From Phytophthora quininea (taxonomy: Eukaryota; Oomycota; Peronosporomycetes; Peronosporales; Peronosporaceae): a stretch of 64,000 nucleotides of DNA. The notes under the pieces are model-generated. The model made no database searches, was not told where the DNA came from, and saw only the letters and a program-made list of their open reading frames with translations. Made by a program: the position numbers and the translations under genes. This document shows, piece after piece, positions 43,461 to 54,638 of this stretch (its first letter is position 1; each line of letters opens with the position of its first letter). Where the stretch lies: the NCBI GenBank assembly GCA_011947345.1, contig JAAVTG010000489.1:1-64000 (forward strand), read 5' to 3'.

Positions 43461-43849
43461 ATGTCGGACTCTCCGTGGAACGCCAACCCCGTGCCCGGCC
43501 AGGAGCCGCCCAAGCCAAGCCAGCGCAGCAGCAGCACCACCACGCGTCGGCCCCCAAGGAGGAGGAGCACGTGGTGTGGAACGCCGCGCCGAAGCCCAAC
43601 GCCAGCACGGGCGAGAAGCTCAAGGACAAGACGCGCCACGCCGTGGAAGACGTCAAGGACAAGGCCGCCAAGGTGACGAGCACCATCGAGGGCTACAAGA
43701 ACGACAGCGTGGCCAAGGTGAAGAAGGTGAAGGAAGAGCACAAGGTGGCCAAGGAGGACAAGAAGAAGCAGGAGAAGCAGGCCAAGAAGGACAAGAAGCA
43801 CGAGGAGTCGGCCGGCGCCTGCGGCCTGTGCGGCTGCACCGTCATGTAA
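43461..43849 (+). CDS. Short SPW-motif protein with CaaX end
   Basis: About 129 residues after one repair near 43505. It starts MSDSPWNANPVPGQ, has a second W motif (VVWNAAPKP), a Lys/Glu-rich amphipathic helix of about 60 residues (KVTSTIEGYKNDSVAKVKKV) and ends SAGACGLCGCTVM, a CaaX box (CTVM) with adjacent cysteines. It shares both the N-terminal SPW motif and the C-terminal lipidation cassette with the larger protein immediately upstream (257 bases away, same strand), so the two probably derive from one ancestor and may act at the same membrane. Antisense frames here are GC-rich shadows. Confidence 0.72.
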
Positions 43850-44033
43850 GACATGGCCACACTGCGAGTCAGTCAGTCCTCTCTGGCTGGATCTATTTCT
43901 TTTGCAGAAGATCTGGACGTGTCTTTAAAGACTACGTAGCTTCCCGACCAGATCGTCGCTCCTTCGACGTTGCCATTAACCAACATGCCGTGGATTGCAA
44001 GTGTTTATTAAGGAGAGTTGTGTTGCTGCTTGT

Positions 44034-45078
44034 TCATTCTTGTAGGAGAAGCGCGTGCGAGTGGCCAGCCGATACCTTATCCACTCGACCGTCGACGTCA
44101 TTTGCGGCTGGCTGTTGCCCCCACCACTGGACGGATCCGTCTCGACACAAGCCCAACGTGAAGCGCGCGCCACAAGCGACCTGCTCGACGTCCTGGATGT
44201 CTTCGGCACGGGCTGATTCAGTCACGACACGTGGGAGCACTTGGGTGCTGGAGCTGTAGCCCAACTGGCCATCTCGGCCCCAGCCCCACGTGTACAAGTC
44301 GCCCGAAGCAGTCAGCGCTGCCGTGTGCCAGTTGCCGCATGCGGCCTGGACGATGTTGCTGTCGAGCCCTTGCAGAGCGTCGACTAGTGTCGGAGCGTGT
44401 TCGTCTTGTGTGCTGCCATGGCCGAGCTGGTTGTACAGTCCCCAGCCAAACGTGAAGAGGCCGCCCGACCTCGACACGACCGCCGAGTGGCCAAAACCCG
44501 CAGCGATTTGCTCTACGTATACACGCGACGGCAACGCGACGGGGGTTGGAACGTGGCGACAGCGATCCGCTTCTGGTCCGAGACCCAACTGGCCGTAGTC
44601 GTTGCTGCCCCAGGACCAAGCTCGACCAGTCGAGTCAACCGCCAACGAGTGCATTCCCCAGCAGCGACTGCAGTGATCGTCACACTCGTCGGGAACTGGA
44701 CGACCGTCGGAACTCGAACGATTTCCCCACGTGCTGCAGTCGCCACCTGACCAAATCGGTTCCAGCCCCACACCAAGACCCGTCCCGAATACATCACTGC
44801 TAGTACGTGGTTACACCCGCAAGCTACGTAGCTGCATTTCTCGGGAAGCTCGATCTGAGCGCAGGACGAAGCGTCGAGCTCAGCCAACTCGCCGTAAAGG
44901 CGCGTCCCCACCCAACCACGTCGCCGCTGTCGAGTACGCCGATGGAGAAGCCATCTCCTCCGTCGACAGCTTTGAGCTTGCGTCCTGGTGGGGAGTACAC
45001 TCGTTGAATAAGCCGCCGCTGCGGAGCGGGATACAGACGCACTCCATTCAGTCGATTTGGAGTGCAGCAACAGTCCAA
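44034..45078 (-). CDS. RCC1-repeat (beta-propeller) protein, two frame breaks
   Basis: About 348 residues. RCC1 repeats are clear: VLVWGWNRFGQV, AWSWGSNDYGQLGLG, LFTFGWGLYNQLGHG, LYTWGWGRDGQLGYSSS, with linking GxxHSA/T motifs (AAGFGHSAVVS, ACGNWHTAALT, SAGHSHALLLQE). At least five blades can be counted. Breaks near 44905 and near 44660 are each repaired by one added base. No ATG is in frame at the 5' end (the frame opens at a TTG near 45078), so either a short first exon or another lost base is missing. RCC1-type propellers act as exchange factors or protein-interaction platforms; there is no evidence here for a specific GTPase partner. Confidence 0.72.
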
Positions 45079-45125
45079 ACGTATTGATCCAAGGCGTGTA
45101 TTGAAAGGGGGGGATACTTGCTATC

Positions 45126-47209
45126 TTACAGCAGCACGGTGACGTTGAGCCGCCACAAATCGGACCAAGTCAAAGTCCCCGGGAACACTAACCTAGCCGT
45201 CTCCTTGACCGAGTAGCCGTCTACCTCGTACGCGTAGACGTTCTTGAAGCGCACCCGCAGGATCTTCATGAAGGCGATGACTGGCAAGTCTTTGGTGCTC
45301 ACCAGCAATTTCCCGTTCACAATGACGTATCCGGAGCAGTAGACGCCGTCGGCGGACGCGAACTTCATGCCTTTGAAGTAGACGTAGTTGCTGTAGTCCG
45401 AGATGAGGCCGAAGCGCGTCTGCAACTCCGCTCCAGTGGAGATCTCGAAGCGAGTGATGATGTCAGTGGGGTCGACGTTTCCGACGAAGACGAATTGCTG
45501 ATGGTCGTGGGATGGTTTCGCTGCTGGGACTTGTCCGGGTAGTAGCTCCGGTAGATCTTGTGCAGGATCGTGTAACCTGCGACGACGGCCAAGAGCACGG
45601 CTTTGGGGAAGAAGGACATGATGAGGAACTTGGCGTTTCTCGGGGGCAGTTGGTAAGTCGTCCAGAACCGGAGTGGGGTCATATTAGCGATCGTAGAAGT
45701 CACATCCACCACTCCCTGAAAATATTGGGCGTTTGAATACGTGACGATCTCGTTGAGCACGGCGGGCGAGGATTTCACGATGGCCAAACGGTGGCTGTGG
45801 ATGATCTCGAAGAGGGCGATGGCGACCGAAGGATCGATTCTCTCGCGTAGGACTGCACTGAGAAGTCCCACGACTCCGAGATACACGTCCTGGATATCGG
45901 CGTGCAGCATTTGCTGGTGGATTTGGATGTTCTGCGTGCCTGTAGCGGCGGCGGAGAAGGAAAGAGCGTACTCATTGATCATCCAGAAGGAATTCACGGC
46001 CATCGATATCACCACCAGAGCGCCTCGCATCACCAACGTCGCTGTCGACATGGACGCGAACGGGTCCCCGACCCAAAGCTTTCCAGAGCGGCCCTTCTGG
46101 TACGTCACGAGGATCAAAACGACGATATAGTAGATGGTCTGCAGAGCGAATACGAGGTGGACGCCGTGGGCCCAAGCGTACGAGTCAAAGCTCACGGTCT
46201 CGCCAACCCATTCCCAGTACGTCAACGTGCGTTTAGCGTCGCTCGTGTCCTGCACCGTGTGCATGCAGCGCACATTTGCTTGCTCCTGGCCGTTGTAAAA
46301 TCCACGCTCTCGACCGACTACCAAGTTCTTGACGGGCTGGTCGGACGTGTCAGCGATGATACTGCGGAGCTCCAGCAAGTTATGGTCGGTAATTCCTACC
46401 GACTCGTACAGTTCGAACTCCATGTCGCGCTGGTACGGATACCGCAGCGCCATGAGGTAGAACTGCTCTGCAACACCTTTACTCATGTCTTTGACGATGT
46501 TCATCGTTGCCAAAGCGCCCGGTCCACGACGTTTGTGGTCGTGAATCTCGTAGTTTTGGACGTTGAGCGACATCATGACCAGGGATAAGTCGCTGGGGTC
46601 GTCACGTGAGCGCACCAAGTTGTACGCTCGGACTCCAGACGGGTCTCCTTTCACGAGCTGACTGAAGCTGCAGTCGACCACGACTGCGACCGGTTCCAAG
46701 TTGCCGAGCGTCGAGATGTTGCTGTTCTGGATGCCTCGCACCATCTCGTCGTAGGCGAGACCCAAGAAGGTGTTGTTATAGATGTCAGGGTTGAACAGCG
46801 GCGTGTCGGAGCAGTTAGTGGTGGACGTTTTTGTGCCACTCTCAAGGTAGATAGCAAAGTCCCTCGGCGTGGAGTCGCCGGCCAGCACGTTTTGTACCAG
46901 TGGACTGTTGTTGATGAGCCCAGTCCCCATGTAGTCGGCGATGAGTGGGGACGAGAACACTTTAAGCGTCTCGGTTGGGTTCGGAGTCGCCATGAGCACG
47001 ATGTAGGCGAAGTACGAAGCGGACAGAGAGACTTGGATGTACCGGATGGCAGCGGCGATGACCAAAACCCGACGGAAGACGTTGAAGAACGGCCAGAACT
47101 CGAACTTCTTGTGCGATTTCCGGTGCTTGGAATGTTGCGGCTCATGTGGACCGACCGACATCATCGACCGGGCTGGGGGCCCCTTAGTTTGGGGTTGGAC
47201 CCGAGCCAT
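45126..47209 (-). CDS. Array membrane protein 3
   Basis: About 694 residues. Helix 1 near residues 45-75 (FRRVLVIAAAIRYIQVSLSA); non-cytosolic region with TNCSDTPLFNPDIYNNTF and VVVDCSFSQLVKGDPSG; membrane core with WVGDPFASMSTATLVMRG, LGVVGLLSAVLRERIDPSV and FFPKAVLLAVVAGYTILHKI. The C-terminal domain carries GVYCSGYVI and ends LNVTVLL. A single break near 45478 (GAAACGTCGACCCC) is repaired by one base and joins VDPTDIITRFEIST to the last 100 residues. First of four consecutive leftward members (3 to 6). The basic N-terminal tail keeps the N-terminus cytosolic by the positive-inside rule. Confidence 0.77.
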
Positions 47210-47437
47210 GGTCGCTGCTAGAAATGAACGAAGCTATTCGCCAGGGAAGGAATCGCGGTCCGCCCTGCCGTGTCGAGATGAACCGATGTGGTAATTCAAC
47301 GCACTGCCAAGACGTTTTGGCGTTTGTCGGCAGCAAGAATAGTTTGCCTTCGAGCTTTATTTGCAGATGCGAAGGATCAGGGGTGTCCTGCGATGTACAT
47401 GGATTCAAAGACGGCGGCAACGTGTTACGTTTCGCTG

Positions 47438-49541
47438 TCATAGCAATACGATGACATTGAGCTGCCACAGATCCGACCACATGAAGGTCTTTGGCGACAC
47501 CAACCGAGCCGTCTCTTTCACCGAGTTGCCGTCCACTTCGTAGACGTACACGCTCTTGAACCGGAAGCCCACGATCTTCATCGTCACCACCGCCAGTAAA
47601 TCTTTCGAACTCACCAAGAACTTCCCGTTCGCGATCACATATCCAGAGCAGTAGACGCCGTCGGCGGAAGCGAACTTCATGCCTTTGAAGTAGACGTAGT
47701 TGCTGTAGTCCGAGATGATACCAAATCGCGTCTGCAGCTCGGCTCCCGTGGACAGTTCAAAGTGCGTGACGACGCCTCTCTGGGAGACAACCGCCCTCTC
47801 GTTGTTGGAATTGTCGGTCGTTTGTTGACTCAACCGCCTCTGGGTCTTCTCCGGATAACAACGGCGATACAGCTTGCGCAGAATTGCATAACCGGCGATG
47901 ATCGCCAGCAGAACCGCTTTCGGGAAGAAGGACGAGATGAGGAATACTGCGTCTCTCTTGGGTAATTGGTACGACGTCCAGAATCGCAGTGGGGACATGG
48001 AAGCGATCGACGATGTCACCGCTGCCACTCCTCGGAAATATTGGGCGTCCGAATACGTAGTGATCTCGTGGAGAATCGCCGGCGCAGACTTGACGATGGC
48101 TAGGCGATGGCTGTGGATGATTTCGAACAGGAAGATGGCCACGGACGGATCAATTCTCTCGCGGAAGATGGCGCTAAGAAGACCCACCAACCCGAGATAC
48201 ACGACCATAATATCGGCGTGGAGCAGTTCGGGGTGGATCCGTACGCTTTGGGTGCCAGTGACCGAAGCTGCAAAGGATACAGCGTACTCGTTGACCATCC
48301 AGAAGGAGTTGACAACCATGGAGAGCACCACGACAACCCCGCGCAGAACTAACGTAGCGGTGGATACCGACGCGAACGGGTCACCGATCCACACTTTCCC
48401 TGACCGGAGCTTTCGGTACGTTACAAGTGCAAGTACGATCAGTGAAGAGATCGACTGGATGGCGAAGATAAGGTGGACGCCATGCGCCCATGCGTACGAG
48501 TCGAAGCTGACAGTTTGGCCCATCCACTCCCATTGCGCTAGCGTCCGGTGGGCGTCCGAAGCATCCTGTAGCGTGTGCATGTAGCGTACGTTTGCTTGCG
48601 CTTCGCCGTTGTAAAACCCCGTTGGCGTGCCGCGGTGACGTGCTTTACGGGATCGACACGTGGGTCTTGCGGGACACTTTGCAGCTCGAGAAAGCTTTCA
48701 GTCGTGATCCCCACTGGGTTGAGCACTTCAAACTCAACTTCTTGTTGGTAGGGATACGTTTCGGCCAGCATATAGTACTGGTCCACTACCCCGTCGCTCA
48801 TATCTTGTACGAGGGTCAGCATGGCCAACAGACCGGGGCCTTTTTCACGTGGTCGGTGATCTCGTAGTTCTGGATGTTCCACGATGCCATGGCCACGTAT
48901 ACATCGCTTGGGTCGTCCCGTGAACGTAGCAAATTGTACGTCCGCAGCGCAGAAGGGTCCCCTTTCACAAGCTGGCTGAAGCTGCAGTCCACCACGACCA
49001 CCACCGGCTCCAAGGTGCTGAGAATGGTGATGTTGTACTGGGTGTCGTTCTCCATTTCGTAGTACACACGGCTCAAGTACTCGTAATTGTAGATGGACGA
49101 GTCGAACAGCTTCACGCCCGAACATTTGTCGGTGGACGTCTTGGAGTCCGACTCGAGATATAGGACAAAGTCTCGTGGAGTGGTGTCGCCATTGAGAACA
49201 GTCTGCACCAGCGGACTATCCCGAATCAAACCATCGCCCAAGTACGAAGTGATCCAACTCGACGTGAACACTTTCAGCGTTTCTTGAGGATTGGGGTACC
49301 TACGCAGGAGTTTCCACGCGAACCACGTGGCCGACAAGGACACGTAGATGTACTGGATGGCGGCAGCGATGACTGCTAGTCGGCGTATCACGTTAAAATG
49401 CTGCCACAGCCCGCTTTTCTTGTGCGACTTGGACCCAAGTCCGTCGTGCATCATGACCGAGAACATTGACCGAGTAGCTGGAAGCCGACCACCGTTGCTT
49501 TCTGGCACCACACTGACCGAAGTCTTGGACATCCGGGACAT
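47438..49541 (-). CDS. Array membrane protein 4
   Basis: About 701 residues. Start at 49541 (MSRMSKTSVSVV), matching the MSRxS start of member 5. Helix 1 at RRLAVIAAAIQYIYVSLSA; ectodomain TDKCSGVKLFDSSIYNYEYL and VVVVDCSFSQL; core WIGDPFASVSTATLVLRG; C-terminal domain intact, ending LNVIVLL. Breaks near 48842 (HVKK/GPGLLAML) and in the T-run near 48615 (RGF/YNGEAQAN). The last 340 bases are about 98 percent identical to member 5 and very close to member 6, while upstream regions are clearly diverged, which indicates conversion of the 3' ends. Confidence 0.76.
47457..47795 (-). repeat. Homogenised 3' segment, member 4 copy
   Basis: About 340 bases nearly identical to 49763-50099 (member 5) and similar to 52313-52560 (member 6), covering most of the C-terminal domain. 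Confidence 0.75.
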
Positions 49542-49751
49542 CGTGAATACGTTAAACCTCACACCAAACTTTTCTCTTGATGAAACCTCGGAAAAGGTCA
49601 AATGCAAGACGGGAACTGGGGTCCTTCTTCGGTGTCTGCTCGACAATATAAGGCGCTGGTCTATTTTGTTGCGGGGTGAGTTGAAACCACAGAGAACTGT
49701 TGCGTTTTCCGTCGCATGCTTTACCAACTATCGTGTCGCCGACGATAGAAT

Positions 49752-51846
49752 TTATAACAGCACAGTGACGTTGAGCCGCCACAGATCCGACCACATGAAG
49801 GTCCTTGGCGACACCAACCGAGCCGTCTCTTTCACCGAGTTGCCGTCCACTTCGTAGACGTACACGCTCTTGAACCGGAAGCCCACGATCTTCATCGTCA
49901 CCACCGCCAGTAAATCTTTCGAACTCACCAGGAACTTCCCGTTCGCGATCACATATCCAGAGCAGTAGACGCCGTCGGCGAAGCGAACTTCATGCCTTTG
50001 AAGTAGACGTAGTTGCTGTAGTCCGAGATGATACCAAATCGCGTCTGCAGCTCGGCTCCCGTGGACAGCTCAAAGTGCGTGACGATGCCTCTCTGAGTCA
50101 TCGCGCTCTTTTCGCTAGCAGACGATCGGTCTGTGACTTGACTCGATCGCAGCCGTATTTCGTCAGGATGGCGACGGAGATGGTAGATCTTGCGTAGAAT
50201 CGCATAACCAGCGATGATCAAGATCAAGATTAGCGTCGGGAAGAAGGACGAGACGATGAACAGACCATCTCTCGATGGAAGTTGGTACGCGGTCCAAAAC
50301 CTCAGCGGGGTGATGGTAGCAAGGGTTGAACTTACGTGGGCAACGCCTGCGCTGCTTAGGGAGCTGGAATACGCAGTGATCTCATGCACAACGGCCGCCG
50401 ACATCCGAACGATGGCCAATCGGTGGCTGTGGACGATCTCGAACAAGAAAATCGCTACTGCAGGATCGATCCGTTCTCGAAAGAAGGAGCTCACTAGAGC
50501 CGCCAGACCGAGGTAGATGTCCAAGATATCTGCGTGTACAAGCTCCTGGTGGATCAACACGCTCTGGCTGCTGGTGACGGTGGACGCAAATGCCAAACAG
50601 TACTCGGTGATGGACCAGAACGAGTTGACGTACATGGTGAAGACCACGACGATCGCTCGAATGACGAGAGTTGCCGTCGACACGGACGCGAACGGATCGC
50701 CGATCCACATTTTCCCGACCGAACTTTCTGGTAAGTCACGAGACTCAGCACGACGAGGTTGTAGACGGTCTGCATGCCAAAGACCAAGTGAATGCCGTGG
50801 ACCCAGGCGTACGAGTCAAGCTCCACGGTCTGTCCGACCCACTCCCACTGCGTCAACGTCCGTGTAGCATCACTTTGGTCCTGAACCGTGTGCATATTCC
50901 TCGTATTAGCCTGCTCTTCGCCATTGTAGAAGCCTCGCTTCCTAGCGGCAATTAAGTTTTCGACGGACTCGGTCGAATCGCGGGGAATGCTGCGGAGTTG
51001 TTGGAAGCTGTCATTCGTGATCCGTCAGGTTGATACACTTGAAACTCCACGGATCGTTGATAGGGGTATTGCTGAGCTAGCAAGTAGACCTGCTCGAGAA
51101 CTCCAGCCTGCATATCCTTCACCACCGTGAGGAAGGCTAAGAGACCGACGCCTTGCTTGTTCTGTTCGGGTATCTCGAAGTTTTGCACGTTGAGAGACAT
51201 CATCACCACGTACAGCAGGCTTGGGTCTTCCTGTGACCGAGCCACGTTGAAAACCCTCGTACGACGCGTCTCCTTTAATGATTTGCGTGAAGGAACAGTC
51301 CACGACGAACAGAACGGTCTCCAGCTCGCCAAGAACGGTGGCGTTGTATTCGGCGTCCTTGATCATCCCATCGTAGGTACGCCTGAGGAAATCGTGGTTG
51401 TAAATCTTCGCGTTGAACAGCGGGACGGACGAGCAGTTCTTGGTTGATGTTTTCTTAGCCGACTCGAGGAACAGCACGTAGTCTCGAGGGGTTGAATTGC
51501 CTTGAAGGATGTTCTGAACCAGCGGACTGTGTTGGATGAGACCGTCACCCAAGCAGCCAGCAATCAGCGACGTTGAGAAAATCCTGAGCGTCTCTGGGGG
51601 ATTGGGCGTCGCTCGCAGCATCTGCCACGCGTAGCTGATGGCCGTCAACGAGATGTAGACGTACTGGATGGCGGCAGCGATGACTGCGAGACGGCGTAAA
51701 ATGTTGATGTACGGCCACAGTGAGACTCGGCGGTGATACCTGCCAGAGTGTTGGGTCTCGTTCAGGATAATTGACGAGAGCAGAGTGCGAGCTGGCGGTT
51801 TGTTTTCTGGTGGGTTGCTGACCGATGCTCGAGACGCTCGCGACAT
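49752..51846 (-). CDS. Array membrane protein 5, four frame breaks
   Basis: Start at 51846 (MSRASRASVS). All family parts are present in order across frames: helix 1 RRLAVIAAAIQYVYISLTA, TKNCSSVPLFNAKIYN, FVVDCSFTQIIKGD, MHTVQDQSDATRTLTQWEWV, WIGDPFASVSTATLVIRA, ERIDPAVAIFLFE, FFPTLILILIIAGYAILRKI and the C-terminal domain to 49752. Breaks near 51262 (needs two bases added or one removed), 51028, 50718 and 49980; the last is a lost G in GTCGGCGAAGCG where members 4 and 6 read GGCGGAAG or GGCTGAAG. This is the most damaged member, so a true pseudogene is possible. Confidence 0.68.
49763..50099 (-). repeat. Homogenised 3' segment, member 5 copy
   Basis: Partner of 47457-47795; I saw only a handful of substitutions plus the single lost G near 49980. 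Confidence 0.75.
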
Positions 51847-52299
51847 TTCCGGTACTTGGAAGAGCTTGAGCTTGCAGTCGATGTGTTGGAATTGGCAATG
51901 AAAGCGATTAACGAGATGTTAACGCTTGACTCTGAGCCAGCTAAGAACTTGAATTGGTGTGAAGGCTTCCATCAAGGCGAGGCAGTCGCTTGAAACCTCT
52001 GTGCTGCACGACAACTCGGTCGATCAATATTGCAGTCGACAGGAACGAGGGCGAGTTCTAATGCGAGCACATCTGGTCGGTCGGAAGAGAACCCGTACTT
52101 GTGACAAAGTACTACTTGTCAACGGCATGAACCGCTTGGGAAGTTTATTGGTCCTCTGTCTTTGCCGCAACAATAAGAATAGGAAAGCCTGGTCTGGTCA
52201 AGATGGAAATTAACGCGATCTGAGCGAACACTGCCTTTGCGAGGATCCTCGTTCCTCAGGACGCGAGCAGTTTGACGAGGGATTATCATATTATTGGGT
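51847..52299. other. Intergenic between array members 5 and 6
   Basis: 453 bases; no gene supported. Contains the promoter of member 5 and the terminator of member 6. Confidence 0.45.
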
Positions 52300-54392
52300 T
52301 TATAGCAGCACAGTGACGTTGAGCCGCCACAGATCCGACCACATGAAGGTCTTTGGCGATACCAACCGAGCCGTCTCTTTCACCGAGTTGCCGTCCACTT
52401 CGTAGACGTACACGTTCTTGAACCGGAAGCCCACGATCTTCATCACCACCACCGCCAGTAAATCTTTCGAACTCACCAAGAACTTCCCGTTCGCGATCAC
52501 ATATCCAGAGCAGTAGACGCCGTCGGCTGAAGCGAACTTCATTCCTTTGAAGTAAACGTAGTTGCTGTAGTCTGAAATAAGACCGAACCGCGTCTGCAGC
52601 TCGGCTCCTGTGGAAATTTCAAAGTGCGTAAGAACTCCCTTCAGAGTCGTTGTTGATTCACCAACAGAGGACGTTTGGTACTGACTTAATCGTCGCCGCA
52701 TGGCCTCGTCGGGATGCAAACGGCGATAGATTTTCCGTAAGATAGCAAACCCTGCGATGATCGAGATCAAGATTAGCGTCGGGAAGAAGGACATGATGAG
52801 GAATTTGGCGTCTTTCGCAGGGATCTGGTACGCAGTCCAGAACTTTAATGGGGACATGGTGGCAAGCACTGGCGTCACGGTGGCCACCCCTCGGGAGTTT
52901 AGAGCGTTTGAATACGTCGTAATCTCGGTCACCACCGCGGACGAAGCCTTGACGAGATGGATCCGATACTGGTGGATGAACTCGAACAGGAAAATCGCCA
53001 CGGACGGATCGATCCGCTCTTGAAATAAAGCGCTAACCAGACCCACTAGAGCGAGGTAGAAGACCATGACGTCAGCTCGCATTATTTCGCGATGGATTCG
53101 AATGCTTTGCGCGCCAGTAATCGTCGCGGCAAATGAGAGGCAGTACTCATTCATTGTCCAGAAGGAATTCACGTACAACGAGAAGACTACCAATACCCCA
53201 CGAAACACGAGACTTGCAGTCGATAAGGTCGAGAATGGGTCCCCAATCCACAGTTTACCGGAACGGAGCTTCTGGTACATGACGAGGAATAAAACCAGCA
53301 GCGAGTAAATCGTCTGCAGTGCAAAGATGAAGTGGATGCCATGCACCCAGGCGTACGAGTCAAACGTGATCGCTTGTCCGGCCCATTCCCATTTTGTCAA
53401 CGTCCTTGTGGCATTTGCCGAGTCGACAAACGTATGCATGCTGCGGATATTGGCTTGCTCTGCGCCATCATAAAAGCCTCTTTCCCTTGCGGTCACTAAA
53501 ACCTTGAACGGTTGAGTCGATGGATCCTCGGGAATACTTTTCAACTGCAGGAAACTTTTGTCGGTGATTCCCAAGGGCTCAAACACTTCGAACTCCATGG
53601 AACGCTGGTACGGATACCGCTCTGCTAGCAGATAATATTGCTGAAGGTTGTCTCCGCTCATGTCTTGTACAATCGTCAGCATCGCGAATAATCCCGGACC
53701 GAGCTTGTTTTGGTCCGGCACTTCGTAGTTTTGGACGGACAGCGATACCATGACTAAAGAGATATCGGTCGGGTCTTCACGCGACCGCATGACGTTGAAC
53801 ACCCGAACGGAGGAGCGGTCCCCACGTACAAGCTGGGAAAAGCTACAGTCGACCACCACCACCACGAGTTCCAAGTCTGATAGTTCAGTGACGTTATGCT
53901 GGCTGTCGTTTACCATATCGAGGTAGCTACGACGAAGGAAGTCAACATTGTAGATGTCAGAGCTAAAGAGCGGCACACTGGAGCAGTTCTGCGTCGATGT
54001 CTTCGTCTTGGACTCAAGAAACAACGAGAAATTCCTCGGAGTCGTGTCGCCTTGTAAAGTTTTCGTCACTAAAGGACTGTCACGGATGAGGCCGTCGCCC
54101 AAGTAGCCGGCAATTAGTGACGACGTGAAAACCCGCAAGGTTTCTTGTGGATTGGCCACACCCGCAGAACTGCCGTCGCGTACCAACACGCCGACAGGGA
54201 AATGTAGACATACTGGACTGCAGCGGCAACGACCGCAAGTCGCCGTGCCAAGGTGAAGACCGGCAGGTTGAAAATCTTGCGGTGGAGTCTGCCAAACTTG
54301 CGGAACTGGTTATCTTGAAGCGTCAGCGTCGACCGCGGCTGTGCAGAAGGTGCGCTGGTGTCTGCTGTAATACTCACCGATGTTCTCCCCAT
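52300..54392 (-). CDS. Array membrane protein 6
   Basis: About 697 residues, with one break near 54153 (VLRV/ANPQETL). Helix 1 RRLAVVAAAVQYVYISLSA; ectodomain TQNCSSVPLFSSDIYNVDFL, VVVVVDCSFSQLVRGD; helix 2 HGIHFIFALQTIYSLLVLF; then STASLVFRGVLVVFSLYVN, FYLALVGLVSALFQERIDPS, FFPTLILISIIAGFAILRKI; C-terminal domain YSNYVYFKGMKFASADGVYC, ending LNVTVLL. Because 90 percent of the gene is in one frame, this is the best model of the main sub-type (members 1 to 6). Hydropathy by eye gives six helices with both ends cytosolic. Confidence 0.8.
52313..52560 (-). repeat. Homogenised 3' segment, member 6 copy
   Basis: Third copy of the segment, slightly more diverged, losing similarity at synonymous sites beyond about 52560. 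Confidence 0.65.
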
Positions 54393-54638
54393 TTTCGATG
54401 TTTGTCTGCGAAGTGACCACGTTTAAACGTCTGCTTACGGCTCCGTTCGCGATAAAAGCTCATGCCAGCAGGAATAGCCATCCTACTTTCGTTAACCCGA
54501 CCATACTTTTTGTCACGCAGTCGCGGGGAAGTTAGAAACGGACGACTTGTCATATCCCCGAGAGTTTTTGCAGTCACCACAAGCTCTTGGTCTTTGAAGG
54601 GTCCACGTACTACGTACTCGTTAGAAGACCACGGTGTC

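Noticed and set aside
49752..51846. Calling array member 5 a pseudogene
   Set aside because: It has four breaks but no large deletion, and its relatives show the same one-base losses; kept as CDS with lower confidence.
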